The notes under the pieces were generated by a model. It was not told the DNA's origin and ran no database searches. It saw only the letters and a program-made list of their open reading frames with translations. DNA of 15,626 nucleotides from an uncultured Oscillospiraceae bacterium (lineage in GTDB: Bacteria; Bacillota; Clostridia; Oscillospirales; Oscillospiraceae): NCBI GenBank assembly GCA_934597125.1, contig CAKTQM010000039.1:1-15626 (forward strand). The letters run 5' to 3'. Below, piece after piece: positions 7,666-14,465 of the stretch. The first letter of the stretch is position 1; each line of letters starts with the position of its first letter. The translations under genes were made by a program, and so were the position numbers.

Positions 7666-8665
7666 CGTGTGCCACCTCCTCTACCTGCACGTTGGCGATG
7701 TTCTGGATAAAGGCCACCGCCCGATCAAAATGCGCGCTGGGGATGCCCAGCATCATGCTGCCGTATACCTCTTCGGAAAGGCTCTGGGTGCTGGCGGAGA
7801 TCACGTTGCAGAAGATGCCCTCCTCCGCCGCCAGCCGCGCCACCATGGGGGTGCTGGTGGTTTTGCTGTCCTTGAATACCAGCCGCACCAGCCGTTCGCC
7901 TGTGGGGTCGTATACCTGAGCGTCGGCGCCGCCGGGAAATACCAGCCGCCGTCCCGCGGCGGACTTGGGAGCGGCAAACACCGTGCCCACCAGCCCCGAC
8001 TCCGCCACCACGCCGCCATCCAGAATAGCCACATGGCTGCAGATCTCCTTCACCACGCTCATCTGGTGGGTGATGATGACAACCGTGATGCCCAGCTTTT
8101 TGTTGATATCACGGATCAGCTCCAGGATCTGGCGGGTGGTGTTGGGATCCAGTGCGCTGGTGGCCTCGTCACACAGCAGCACCTTGGGGTCGGTAGCCAG
8201 CGCGCGGGCAATAGCCACGCGCTGCTGCTGTCCGCCGGACAGCTGTGCGGGATAAGCGTCCGCCTTGTCCGGCAGCCCCACCAGTTCCAGCAGCTCATGG
8301 GCCCGTTTCTCGGCCTCCGCCTTCTTCGTGCCCACCAGCTCCATAGGGAAGCATACGTTCCGCAGACAGGTGCGCTGCATCAAAAGGTTGAAGTGCTGAA
8401 AGATCATGGTGATGCCGCGCCGCGCCTGACGCAGCTGGGCGGGGGTCATGGTGTCCAGCCGCTGGCCGTTCACCACGATCTCGCCGCTGGTGGGACGCTC
8501 CAGCAGGTTGATGCACCGCACCAGCGTGCTCTTGCCGGCGCCGGACATACCGATGATGCCGTAAATGTCCCCGTCTTCAATGGTTAGGGAGACGTCCTTG
8601 AGCGCGTCTACCCCTCCGGCCGTGCCGGAATCAAACGTCTTGCTGACGTGTTTCAGTTCGATCAT
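7655..8665 (-). CDS. metN: D/L-methionine ABC transporter, ATP-binding protein MetN
   Basis: ATPase of the methionine importer, 336 residues. Walker A is GMSGAGKST (39-47), the Q-loop Gln is Q90, the ABC signature is LSGGQ (142-146), Walker B is VLLCDE (162-167) and the switch histidine is H200. Residues from about 255 to 333 form the C-terminal NIL domain, the ACT-like regulatory domain that in E. coli MetN binds methionine and inhibits transport, so direct product inhibition is likely here too. The ATG is preceded by AAGGAGGGAG, about 4 nt away. It lies 21 bp downstream of metQ and overlaps metI by 11 bp. Confidence 0.96.
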   Translation of the reverse strand: MIELKHVSKTFDSGTAGGVDALKDVSLTIEDGDIYGIIGMSGAGKSTLVRCINLLERPTSGEIVVNGQRLDTMTPAQLRQARRGITMIFQHFNLLMQRTCLRNVCFPMELVGTKKAEAEKRAHELLELVGLPDKADAYPAQLSGGQQQRVAIARALATDPKVLLCDEATSALDPNTTRQILELIRDINKKLGITVVIITHQMSVVKEICSHVAILDGGVVAESGLVGTVFAAPKSAAGRRLVFPGGADAQVYDPTGERLVRLVFKDSKTTSTPMVARLAAEEGIFCNVISASTQSLSEEVYGSMMLGIPSAHFDRAVAFIQNIANVQVEEVAHDVQ

Positions 8666-8686
8666 GGACGTCTCCCTCCTTGTGCC

Positions 8687-9574
8687 TTAGTTGCCCTTCA
8701 AAGCGTCCAGCGTGGTCTGCTTGCCGCCATACAGGCCCATGGGCTCCACATGGATGGTGCTGACGGACACGATGTGGGTGCCGTTCTGGGCGTTGAAGTC
8801 CTCCAGATAGGGCAGGTGCTGGAAGTAGTTGGCGTCCACGGTGCCGTCATCCACCACGGTGTTGGGCACAACGTAGTCGTTGTACACCTGGATATCCAGG
8901 GTGATGTCCTTGGCAGCCAGGATCTCCTTGGCGACCTCCAGGATCTCCGCGTGGGGCGTGGGGGAGGCGGCCACGGTAATGGTCTCACCCTTCAGGGCGT
9001 CATAGTCCACGGCGGCGTCATAGCCGTCGGTGGGATTCTCCACCACGGATACCACAGAGCCGCTGTACTTCTCGGTGATGAAATCCACCACCTGCTGGCT
9101 CTCCAGCGCGGCCTTCAGGGCCAAGGTCTTGGGGGCGGTCTCATTGCCCTCCTTCACCGTCAGGATGTTGGCGTAAGCGGAGGCGCTGCCCTCGATCAGC
9201 AGAGAATCGTTCACAGGATTCAGCCCCGCGTTGATGGCGTAGTTGCTGTTGATCACGGCGTAGTCCACGTCGGGCAGCTGGTTGGGCAGCTGGGCGGCCT
9301 CCGCCTCCACGATCTCCACATTGTACGGATTCTCCACGATGTCGTTCTTGGTGGCGGTGATGCCTGCGCCGTCCGCCAGCTTGATGATGCCGTTCTCCTG
9401 CAGCAGCAGCAGGGCGCGGGCCTCGTTGGTGGTGTCGTTGGGCACGCCGATCTTAATGGCGGTCTTCTCGCCGTCGCCGGCAGCATTGCCACCGCCGCAG
9501 GCGGTCAGGCTCAGGGTCAGTACCAGCGCCAGTGCCAGCGCGGCCAGCTTCACGAAGTAGTTGTGCTTTTTCAT
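8687..9574 (-). CDS. metQ: Methionine-binding lipoprotein MetQ, circularly permuted
   Basis: Substrate-binding lipoprotein of the methionine importer, 295 residues. Lys residues and a hydrophobic segment lead to the lipobox LTAC with the lipidated Cys at 26. The striking point is segment order. Residues 38-178 (IKIGVPNDTTN, ARALLLLQENGIIKL, DIVENPYN, EAAQLP, VINSNYA, EKYSGSVVSV) match what is normally the C-terminal half of MetQ. Residues 197-295 (ASPTPHAEILE, YNDYVVPN, DANYFQHLPYLEDF, EPMGLY, TTLDALKG) match what is normally the N-terminal half. In E. coli MetQ the order is FNDYVLPN, FQHKPYLD, then PNDPTN. A linker of about 18 residues (179-196) joins the old C-terminus to the old N-terminus, and the new ends fall at the former inter-lobe junction. 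No frameshift is seen and all hallmark motifs survive, so it is probably functional. AAGGAG lies 9 nt before the ATG. Confidence 0.95.
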   Translation of the reverse strand: MKKHNYFVKLAALALALVLTLSLTACGGGNAAGDGEKTAIKIGVPNDTTNEARALLLLQENGIIKLADGAGITATKNDIVENPYNVEIVEAEAAQLPNQLPDVDYAVINSNYAINAGLNPVNDSLLIEGSASAYANILTVKEGNETAPKTLALKAALESQQVVDFITEKYSGSVVSVVENPTDGYDAAVDYDALKGETITVAASPTPHAEILEVAKEILAAKDITLDIQVYNDYVVPNTVVDDGTVDANYFQHLPYLEDFNAQNGTHIVSVSTIHVEPMGLYGGKQTTLDALKGN

Positions 9575-9622
9575 GATGTGTGTCTCCTTTTTTCATCAAT
9601 TTAGATTTGCGGGTGAAGAACG

Positions 9623-9657
9623 AAAAACGGTGGCAGGTCAATCGACCTTCCACCGTT
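9623..9657 (-). terminator. Attenuator terminator between the leader ORF and metQ
   Basis: Minus strand: AACGGTGG (9657-9650) pairs with CCACCGTT (9633-9626), then after one A/G mismatch AGGTC (9648-9644) pairs with GACCT (9639-9635) around a GATT loop. The U-run continues to 9623. It lies after the leader ORF stop (9681) and 49 nt before the metQ ATG, inside the transcribed leader, so it must be bypassed for metQNI to be expressed. Confidence 0.85.
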
Positions 9658-9680
9658 CATGACTGTTGTTCATCCTGTGT

Positions 9681-9797
9681 TCAGCAGGACGCCATACCGT
9701 CTGGGAAAATCAGTTGACCAATCTGAGCGCGACGAAACATGCACATGCTGCACATGCACATCTCCATAGACATCATCACGGCGCTCAGCTTCTTCAT
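9681..9797 (-). CDS. Met/Cys-rich leader peptide, putative sensor for metQNI attenuation
   Basis: A 38-residue ORF (39 codons with TGA) at the start of the metQNI transcript. Residues 8-20 read MMSMEMCMCSMCM: 7 Met and 3 Cys in 13 residues. AAAGGAG (9814-9808) lies 10 nt before the ATG; a GTG at 9800 immediately upstream is an alternative start with 7-nt spacing. An in-frame ATG at 9827 has no ribosome site. The ORF follows the predicted promoter by about 48 nt and is followed by an intrinsic terminator and then metQ, as expected of an amino-acid-operon leader peptide. The likely role, inferred, is that ribosomes stall on AUG codons when charged elongator tRNA-Met is scarce and so permit readthrough. 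The Cys codons could add cysteine sensing. The alternative is a small Met/Cys-rich metal-binding peptide, which I think less likely given the context. Confidence 0.78.
   Translation of the reverse strand: MKKLSAVMMSMEMCMCSMCMFRRAQIGQLIFPDGMASC
9690..9702 (-). promoter_or_regulatory. Candidate antiterminator segment
   Basis: Minus-strand AGACGGTATGGCG (9702-9690, within the last codons of the leader ORF) can pair with TGCCACCGTTT (9635-9625), the 3' arm of the attenuator, with 11 pairs (two G-U) around a two-base TA bulge. It copies the terminator's own 5' arm, so the two folds exclude each other. The local terminator stem looks more stable, so the competition would depend on kinetics and ribosome position. 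Confidence 0.45.
9739..9761 (-). promoter_or_regulatory. Hairpin across the Met-codon run (possible pause site)
   Basis: ATGTGCATG (9761-9753) can pair with CATGTGCAT (9747-9739), 9 bp including two G-U pairs, with a TGCAG loop. The run also holds a tandem 9-nt repeat of GCATGTGCA. It is placed like the first stem of classical amino-acid leaders, which pauses polymerase until a ribosome arrives; this role is inferred. Confidence 0.45.
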
Positions 9798-9851
9798 CAC
9801 TGATTTTCTCCTTTCCTCGGTTCTCATGGCGTGTCCGCCTTGGATGGTGGC

Positions 9852-9880
9852 ATGGTAACGCTTCCAGCGCCATTTGTCAA
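9852..9880 (-). promoter_or_regulatory. Promoter of the leader-metQNI operon
   Basis: Minus strand: a perfect TTGACA at 9880-9875, a 17-nt spacer, then TACCAT at 9857-9852 (4 of 6 matches to TATAAT). The start would be near 9845, about 48 nt before the leader ORF. That leaves no room for a riboswitch ahead of the leader ORF. Confidence 0.75.
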
Positions 9881-10037
9881 CCCCTATTTTCATATTCCGG
9901 CCATTTGCCAGAAAATGCGACGCTATCTGCCGACTGTTTTTGTGTGGTTTTGCCATAAGAGAAGCAGCCGGAATAATGGCGGCTTTTGCCAGCCAGTCGT
10001 TGACGATATTGCGTAATGCTTTGGGGGTGCATAAAAC

Positions 10038-10241
10038 AAAGCCTCCCCTGTGTAAGGGGAGGTGGCAACGCGAAGCGTTGACGGAGGGGTTGGTGCGTTA
10101 AGAAAATATGCCGGTGGCATATCTTTAGTACCAATCTCGGCGGCTATGCCGCCGCAGCATCTTGAATTTTCACAGTACCATTTTGACGGACAATCCCCCA
10201 GTCACCTTCGGTGACAGCCCCCTTTACACAAGGGGGCCTTT
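10038..10241. repeat. MITE-like intergenic repeat with imperfect terminal inverted repeats
   Basis: Both ends begin AAAG and have the same architecture read inward: a C-rich/G-rich hairpin around TGTGTAA (CCTCCCC 10042-10048 with GGGGAGG 10056-10062; on the right GCCCCCTT 10217-10224 with AAGGGGGC 10230-10237), a second hairpin with a GAA or TTC loop (CAACGC/GCGTTG at 10066-10080; GTCACC/GGTGAC at 10201-10215), then a G-rich stretch ending in TTG. Two more perfect hairpins lie inside (ATATGCC/GGCATAT 10106-10122; CGGCGGC/GCCGCCG 10138-10154). It has no coding capacity. It may act as a terminator for the MATE gene ending at 10267. No clear target-site duplication is visible. Confidence 0.7.
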
Positions 10242-10266
10242 GAATTCTGCTTTTTAAGGTAGATTC

Positions 10267-11580
10267 TTATGCTTTCTTCAAAAAACCTCTCAAAAACCAC
10301 ACCGCCATCACGGCGCACACGGTCTCCGAGATCACCGGCGCATACCAGATGGCGCTGCCGCCGATGGCAAAGGCCAGCACCACCAGCGCCGTGGCCTGGA
10401 ACACCAGCCCCCGCCCAACAGAGATGCAGATGGCGCCGACAGGCCGCTCCACCGCCGTCAGGAATCCGCCCATCAAAATGTTGGCCCCCAGCAGCAGATA
10501 GCACAGCCCATACCGCCGCAGCGCGCCCGCAGCGTCCGCCACCAGCGCGGGATTTTCGTCTCCCAGGAAAATACCGGCGACCTGCGGCGCAAACAGCATT
10601 ACACCCGCGCAGATGACCGCCGTCATGATCCCCACTGCCGTAAAGCCGTACCGCAGCAGCTTCCGATAGCCCGCCGCGTCCTCTTTTCCGTAGTGGAAGC
10701 TCACCAGCGGCTGGCTGCCCTGAGAAATGCCCAGCATGGTGTTGATGATCAGCGTGTTCACATAGGCGATAATGGTATAGCACACCAGCCCGTCATCTCC
10801 CAGACACCGCAGAATGATCCGGTTGAACAGGAAGATCATTACGCCGTTGCACAGCTCCGTCACGCCGTCCGCCACGCCGATGGGCAGCAGCCGCTTATAG
10901 ATGTGCCAATCCATTTTGAACTTCACAAAATGGAACGTATTGTGCCCCCGCAGGAAGTGCCGCAGATAGATCACACAGGTCAGCAGCTGGGAAAGCCCCG
11001 TGGCAAACGCCGCGCCCCACACGCCCCAGTCCAGCAGAAAGATCGCCACATAGTCCAGTACGCAGTTGGTCAGGCATCCGGTGATGACCGTCAGAATGGC
11101 AAGCTTGGGGTAGCCATCCGTCTTGATAAGCACCTCCATGTTGTACGACACGATGAAGCACACCGCAAAGGGCGCCAGCCCCCGCAGATAGTCGATCGTG
11201 TATTGGTACGTGACGCCCTTGGCGCCCAGCAGTACGGCAAACGGCTCCAAAAACACCAGCACCAGCGCCGTGATAACCAGACCGACGCACGTCAGCAGCA
11301 CCGTGTTCTGGGAAAACAGACTGTTGGCCTTTTCCCCCTGTCCCTGTCCTAAGTAGATGGCGATGATGGTGCTGGTGCCCACCGCGAAAATAATGCCGAT
11401 GGAAAACAGCACATTGGTGAACGGCACCGCCAGATTCACCGCCGCCATGGCGTATTCGCCCACGCCCTTGGCAACCATCAGCCCATCCACAATGGAATAC
11501 AGGCTGAACACCATCAGTGACGCCACCGTAGCGGTCACAAAGTGCAAAAACTGCGATACAAGACTGCGCTCATTGAGCAT
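10267..11580 (-). CDS. MATE-family multidrug/Na+ (or H+) antiporter
   Basis: Membrane exporter of the MATE superfamily, 437 residues with about twelve hydrophobic segments arranged as two repeats, close to the usual length. Signatures include the N-terminal SIVDGLMVAKGVGEYAMAAVNLAVP segment, GTSTIIAIYLGQG with the charged stretch after it, and the second-repeat GISQGSQPLVSFHYG, the typical counterpart of the first. It is most like the MepA/clostridial branch. Substrate cannot be read from sequence; cationic drugs or dyes coupled to Na+ or H+ are usual. A GAGGAG lies 11 nt before the ATG, and a consensus promoter lies upstream. It is monocistronic and diverges from the Na/Pi-family gene; its 3' end abuts the MITE-like repeat, whose right-hand hairpin may terminate it. 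Confidence 0.93.
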   Translation of the reverse strand: MLNERSLVSQFLHFVTATVASLMVFSLYSIVDGLMVAKGVGEYAMAAVNLAVPFTNVLFSIGIIFAVGTSTIIAIYLGQGQGEKANSLFSQNTVLLTCVGLVITALVLVFLEPFAVLLGAKGVTYQYTIDYLRGLAPFAVCFIVSYNMEVLIKTDGYPKLAILTVITGCLTNCVLDYVAIFLLDWGVWGAAFATGLSQLLTCVIYLRHFLRGHNTFHFVKFKMDWHIYKRLLPIGVADGVTELCNGVMIFLFNRIILRCLGDDGLVCYTIIAYVNTLIINTMLGISQGSQPLVSFHYGKEDAAGYRKLLRYGFTAVGIMTAVICAGVMLFAPQVAGIFLGDENPALVADAAGALRRYGLCYLLLGANILMGGFLTAVERPVGAICISVGRGLVFQATALVVLAFAIGGSAIWYAPVISETVCAVMAVWFLRGFLKKA

Positions 11581-11634
11581 TTTAGATAGTACTCCTCACT
11601 TTCTTCCCTCAACAGACAAAGGGGTATTTTTTCT

Positions 11635-11663
11635 ATTTTAACGAAAAAAATGCTGCCTGTCAA
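11635..11663 (-). promoter_or_regulatory. Promoter of the MATE gene
   Basis: Minus strand: a perfect TTGACA at 11663-11658, a 17-nt spacer, then TAAAAT at 11640-11635 (5 of 6). Transcription would start near 11628, about 48 nt before the ATG at 11580. Confidence 0.85.
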
Positions 11664-11722
11664 ATATTGGTTTCGTTAAGATGGCCTTTTCCGAAATTTT
11701 CCTGTGGAAATATTAACAAAGC

Positions 11723-11751
11723 TTGTCAAACCACCCCTTTCTGTGTATACT
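11723..11751 (+). promoter_or_regulatory. Promoter of the Na/Pi-family operon
   Basis: TTGTCA at 11723-11728 (5 of 6), a 17-nt spacer and TATACT at 11746-11751 (5 of 6). The start would be near 11758, about 41 nt before the preferred ATG at 11799. It diverges from the MATE promoter, with about 60 bp between the two -35 boxes. Confidence 0.8.
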
Positions 11752-11798
11752 AAATAATGTATGTATAGGCTTAAAATGTAATGTGGGGGAATTCGGGC

Positions 11799-13568
11799 AT
11801 GGGCATTGCGGATATCATATCGCTGCTGGGCGGCATCGCGCTGTTTCTGTACGGCATGGCCGTCATGGGCGACAATCTGAAAAAGGTCGCCGGCAGCAAA
11901 TTGGAGCTGGTGCTCTATAAGCTGTCGGGCACGCCGGTAAAGGGCGTGCTGCTGGGCACCGGTGTCACCGCCGTTATCCAGTCCTCCTCCGCCACCTCCG
12001 TCATGGTGGTGGGCTTCGTCAACTCTGGCATGATGAAGGTGCGCCAGGCCATCGGCGTCATTATGGGCGCCATTCTGGGCACCAGCGTCACCGGCTGGAT
12101 CCTGTGCCTCAACAGTATCTCCGGCGGCAGCGGCTGGGTGGATCTTCTTTCCACCGCCACGCTGACGGGCCTGTTCGCCATCGTGGGCATCCTCCTGCGC
12201 ATGGCTAAGGGCAAGCCTGACCGCAAGCATCTGGGCAACATTCTGCTGGGTTTCGCCGTGCTGATGTACGGCATGACCGCCATGTCCTCCGCCGTGGCCC
12301 CCCTGAAGGAGAGCCAGGCGTTTATCGTCATCCTCACCAGGTTCTCCAACCCTCTGCTGGGTATTCTGGTGGGCGTTGTCTTCACCAGCATCCTGCAAAG
12401 CGCCAGCGCCGCCGTGGGTATCCTGCAGGTGCTCTCCGGCACCGGCGCCATCACCTTTGAGATCGCCCTGCCCATCACCATGGGCATTGCCATCGGCGCC
12501 GCCGTCCCCGTGCTGCTGTCGGCTCTGGGTGCCAATATCAGCGGTAAGCGCACCGCCTTTGTGTATCTGCTCATCGACGTGCTGGGCGTGGTTATCTGGG
12601 CGATGCTTTTCTACGCTGCCAACGCTATTTTCCACTTTACCTTCCTCACCACGGTCATGACTACCGTCACCGTGGCGCTGATGAATACGCTGTTCCGTCT
12701 TGCCACCGTGGTGGTGCTGACACCCGCCATCCCTCTGCTGGAAAAGCTGGTGGTCTGGCTGATTCCCGACAAGGGCGGCGAGCTGGTGGCCCAGCACGAC
12801 ATGGATCGTCTGGAGGAGCGTTTCCTCCAGCACCCCGCTCTTGCCATCGAGCAGAGCCGTCTGGTTACCAACTCCATGGCCGGCCACGCGCGGGATAACC
12901 TGCTGCGGGCCATGCATCTGCGGCAGGAGTATACCGACCGCGGCTATGACCAGGTGGAGGAAAACGAAGAGCTGATCGACCGTTACGAGGACAAGCTGGG
13001 TACCTACCTCATGAAGCTGACCGCCCGCTCCATGTCCCCTGAGCAGACAGAGGAGACCGCCAAATACCTCCACACCATCTCCGACTTTGAGCGTATCTCC
13101 GACCACGCCTGCAACGTGGCCGATGTCTGTCAGGAGATCGACGAGAAAAAGATCGAATTCTCCCCCAGCGCCCTTCACGAGCTGGAGGTGCTGGAGGCCG
13201 CCGTTACCGAGATCCTTGCCATCTCCATCGACGCCTTTACCGATGGCAACCTGCAATTGGCTGCCCGCGTGGAGCCGCTGGAGGAGATCATCGACGGTTT
13301 GTGCGACGAGATGAAATCCCACCACGTGGATCGTCTTCAGCAGGGTGTCTGTACGCTGAATCAGGGCTTCGTGTTCAACGACCTCCTGACCAATTACGAG
13401 CGTGTGGCCGACCACTGCTCCAACATCGCCGTCGCCGTTATCGAGGTGGAGAGCGACAGCTTCGACACACACGAATACCTCAACAGCGTCAAGGCCATGA
13501 AGGACGCCTCCTTTGCCCGCTATTACGACGAATACAAGAAAAAATATTCCTTCGAGGGGGATGCATGA
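11799..13568 (+). CDS. Na/Pi-cotransporter family protein with C-terminal PhoU-like domain
   Basis: Predicted sodium-coupled phosphate transporter of the NptA/YjbB type, 589 residues. Two inverted Na/Pi-cotransporter repeats carry the hallmark motifs QSSSA (61-65) and QSASA (200-204), with hydrophobic segments to about residue 320. The rest is a charged helical PhoU-like tail with motifs such as SDFERISDHACNVAD and NYERVADHCSNIAV. The ATG at 11799 is preferred to an in-frame ATG at 11781 because GGGGGA lies 8 nt before it and the earlier one has no ribosome site. Import versus export of phosphate cannot be decided here; YjbB-type relatives export. Its stop overlaps the next gene by 4 bp (ATGA), so the two are translationally coupled. 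Confidence 0.93.
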   Translation: MGIADIISLLGGIALFLYGMAVMGDNLKKVAGSKLELVLYKLSGTPVKGVLLGTGVTAVIQSSSATSVMVVGFVNSGMMKVRQAIGVIMGAILGTSVTGWILCLNSISGGSGWVDLLSTATLTGLFAIVGILLRMAKGKPDRKHLGNILLGFAVLMYGMTAMSSAVAPLKESQAFIVILTRFSNPLLGILVGVVFTSILQSASAAVGILQVLSGTGAITFEIALPITMGIAIGAAVPVLLSALGANISGKRTAFVYLLIDVLGVVIWAMLFYAANAIFHFTFLTTVMTTVTVALMNTLFRLATVVVLTPAIPLLEKLVVWLIPDKGGELVAQHDMDRLEERFLQHPALAIEQSRLVTNSMAGHARDNLLRAMHLRQEYTDRGYDQVEENEELIDRYEDKLGTYLMKLTARSMSPEQTEETAKYLHTISDFERISDHACNVADVCQEIDEKKIEFSPSALHELEVLEAAVTEILAISIDAFTDGNLQLAARVEPLEEIIDGLCDEMKSHHVDRLQQGVCTLNQGFVFNDLLTNYERVADHCSNIAVAVIEVESDSFDTHEYLNSVKAMKDASFARYYDEYKKKYSFEGDA

Positions 13569-14425
13569 TGAAAGCCTTTGTGATGGATGCCTTTTCCACT
13601 CAGCTGTTCGGCGGCAATCAGGCGGGCGTGGCCCTGCCGGATCACCCGCTGACCGACGATACCATGCGGCAGATCGCCGCCGAATTCAAGCACTCCGAGA
13701 CGGCATTTGTCACCTTGAATGATGACAAGACCGTTACCCTCCGCTATTTTACCCCCGCCGGCGAGGTGGAGCTGTGCGGACATGCCACCATCGCCTCCTT
13801 CGCCCTGCTGCGGCAGGAGGGCCTCCTTGATGACGGCTGCCACATCGCCCATACCAAGGCCGCTGATTTGAATATTGAGGTCTCCGGCGGCGCTGTGTGG
13901 ATGGATATGGCCCTGCCCCGGCTTCTCCGCAAGCTGACGGAAGCGGAGTGGCCGGAGCTCTACGCTGCCTACGGCCTGACGCCGGATGACCGCCCCGACG
14001 GCCTGACGCCCTGGATCGTTTCCACCGGCCTTGCCGATATCATGATGCCCGTCCGGGATCACGATACGCTGATGCGCGCTCTCCAGAACGAAGCGGCGGT
14101 CACGGCACTGTCCCGCCGCTATGACGTTACCGGCGTCCACATGTTCTGTCTGGGCGGCGACGCCTGCACCGCGTATTGCAGCAATTACGCCCCCCTCTAC
14201 GACATTCCCGAGGAGTGCGCCACCGGCACCAGCAACGGCGCCCTGACCTACTATCTCTATCAGCACGGACTGGTTGCGGCAGGGGAGGAGAACACCTTCC
14301 TCCAGGGCGAGCATATGCGCCGCCCCTCCCAGATCCGCAGCCGCCTGTACGATAAAGACGGTGCCGTCACCGTCCGCATCGGCGGCGCCGCCGTCATGAG
14401 CATGTCCTGCGAGATCAGACTGTAA
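13565..14425 (+). CDS. PhzF-family protein (isomerase/epimerase-like)
   Basis: Two-lobed PhzF/diaminopimelate-epimerase-like fold, 286 residues, the usual size. The catalytic glutamate is E45 in HSETAF. The first-lobe motif YFTPAGEVELCGHATI (61-76) and the second-lobe motif ECATGTSNGAL, which complete the inter-lobe active site, are present. PhzF itself acts in phenazine synthesis, but no phenazine genes are near, and most family members have unknown substrates, so only the family is named. The ATG at 13565 overlaps the upstream stop (ATGA); the adjacent ATG at 13568 has better spacing (7 nt) from GAGGGGG and may be the true start. It is followed by a strong terminator. Why it is coupled to a phosphate-transporter-like gene is unclear. 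Confidence 0.92.
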   Translation: MMKAFVMDAFSTQLFGGNQAGVALPDHPLTDDTMRQIAAEFKHSETAFVTLNDDKTVTLRYFTPAGEVELCGHATIASFALLRQEGLLDDGCHIAHTKAADLNIEVSGGAVWMDMALPRLLRKLTEAEWPELYAAYGLTPDDRPDGLTPWIVSTGLADIMMPVRDHDTLMRALQNEAAVTALSRRYDVTGVHMFCLGGDACTAYCSNYAPLYDIPEECATGTSNGALTYYLYQHGLVAAGEENTFLQGEHMRRPSQIRSRLYDKDGAVTVRIGGAAVMSMSCEIRL

Positions 14426-14461
14426 AAAAATCCCGTATGACCGCGGTCATACGGGATTTTT
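14426..14461. terminator. Perfect palindromic bidirectional terminator
   Basis: A 36-bp perfect palindrome centred on CCGCGG (14441-14446), with A-rich and T-rich ends, begins right at the PhzF-family stop and lies 4 bp from the stop of the convergent regulator gene. It provides a GC stem plus U-run on both strands. Confidence 0.93.
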
Positions 14462-14465
14462 GCGC

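Noticed and set aside
9681..9827. Longer form of the leader peptide starting at the ATG at 9827
   Set aside because: There is no ribosome site before that ATG, while AAAGGAG sits at the right distance from 9797.
9574..9845. T-box or SAM riboswitch upstream of metQ
   Set aside because: The leader length (about 270 nt) and the sequence GGTGGAAGG in the terminator loosely recall a T-box, but the T-box consensus (AGGGTGGNACCGCG) is absent and TGGA would not match the A73 end of tRNA-Met. No S-box core is seen, and the space is filled by the leader ORF.
9881..10037. Possible small gene upstream of the metQ leader
   Set aside because: Short open frames exist on both strands, but none has a convincing ribosome site or recognisable sequence.
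10038..10241. CRISPR array
   Set aside because: The repeats are inverted and only two, with no regular direct repeats or spacers.
11676..13472. 598-codon open frame antisense to the Na/Pi-family gene
   Set aside because: The translation is a His/Asp/Gly-rich shadow without domains, and it runs through the divergent promoter region.
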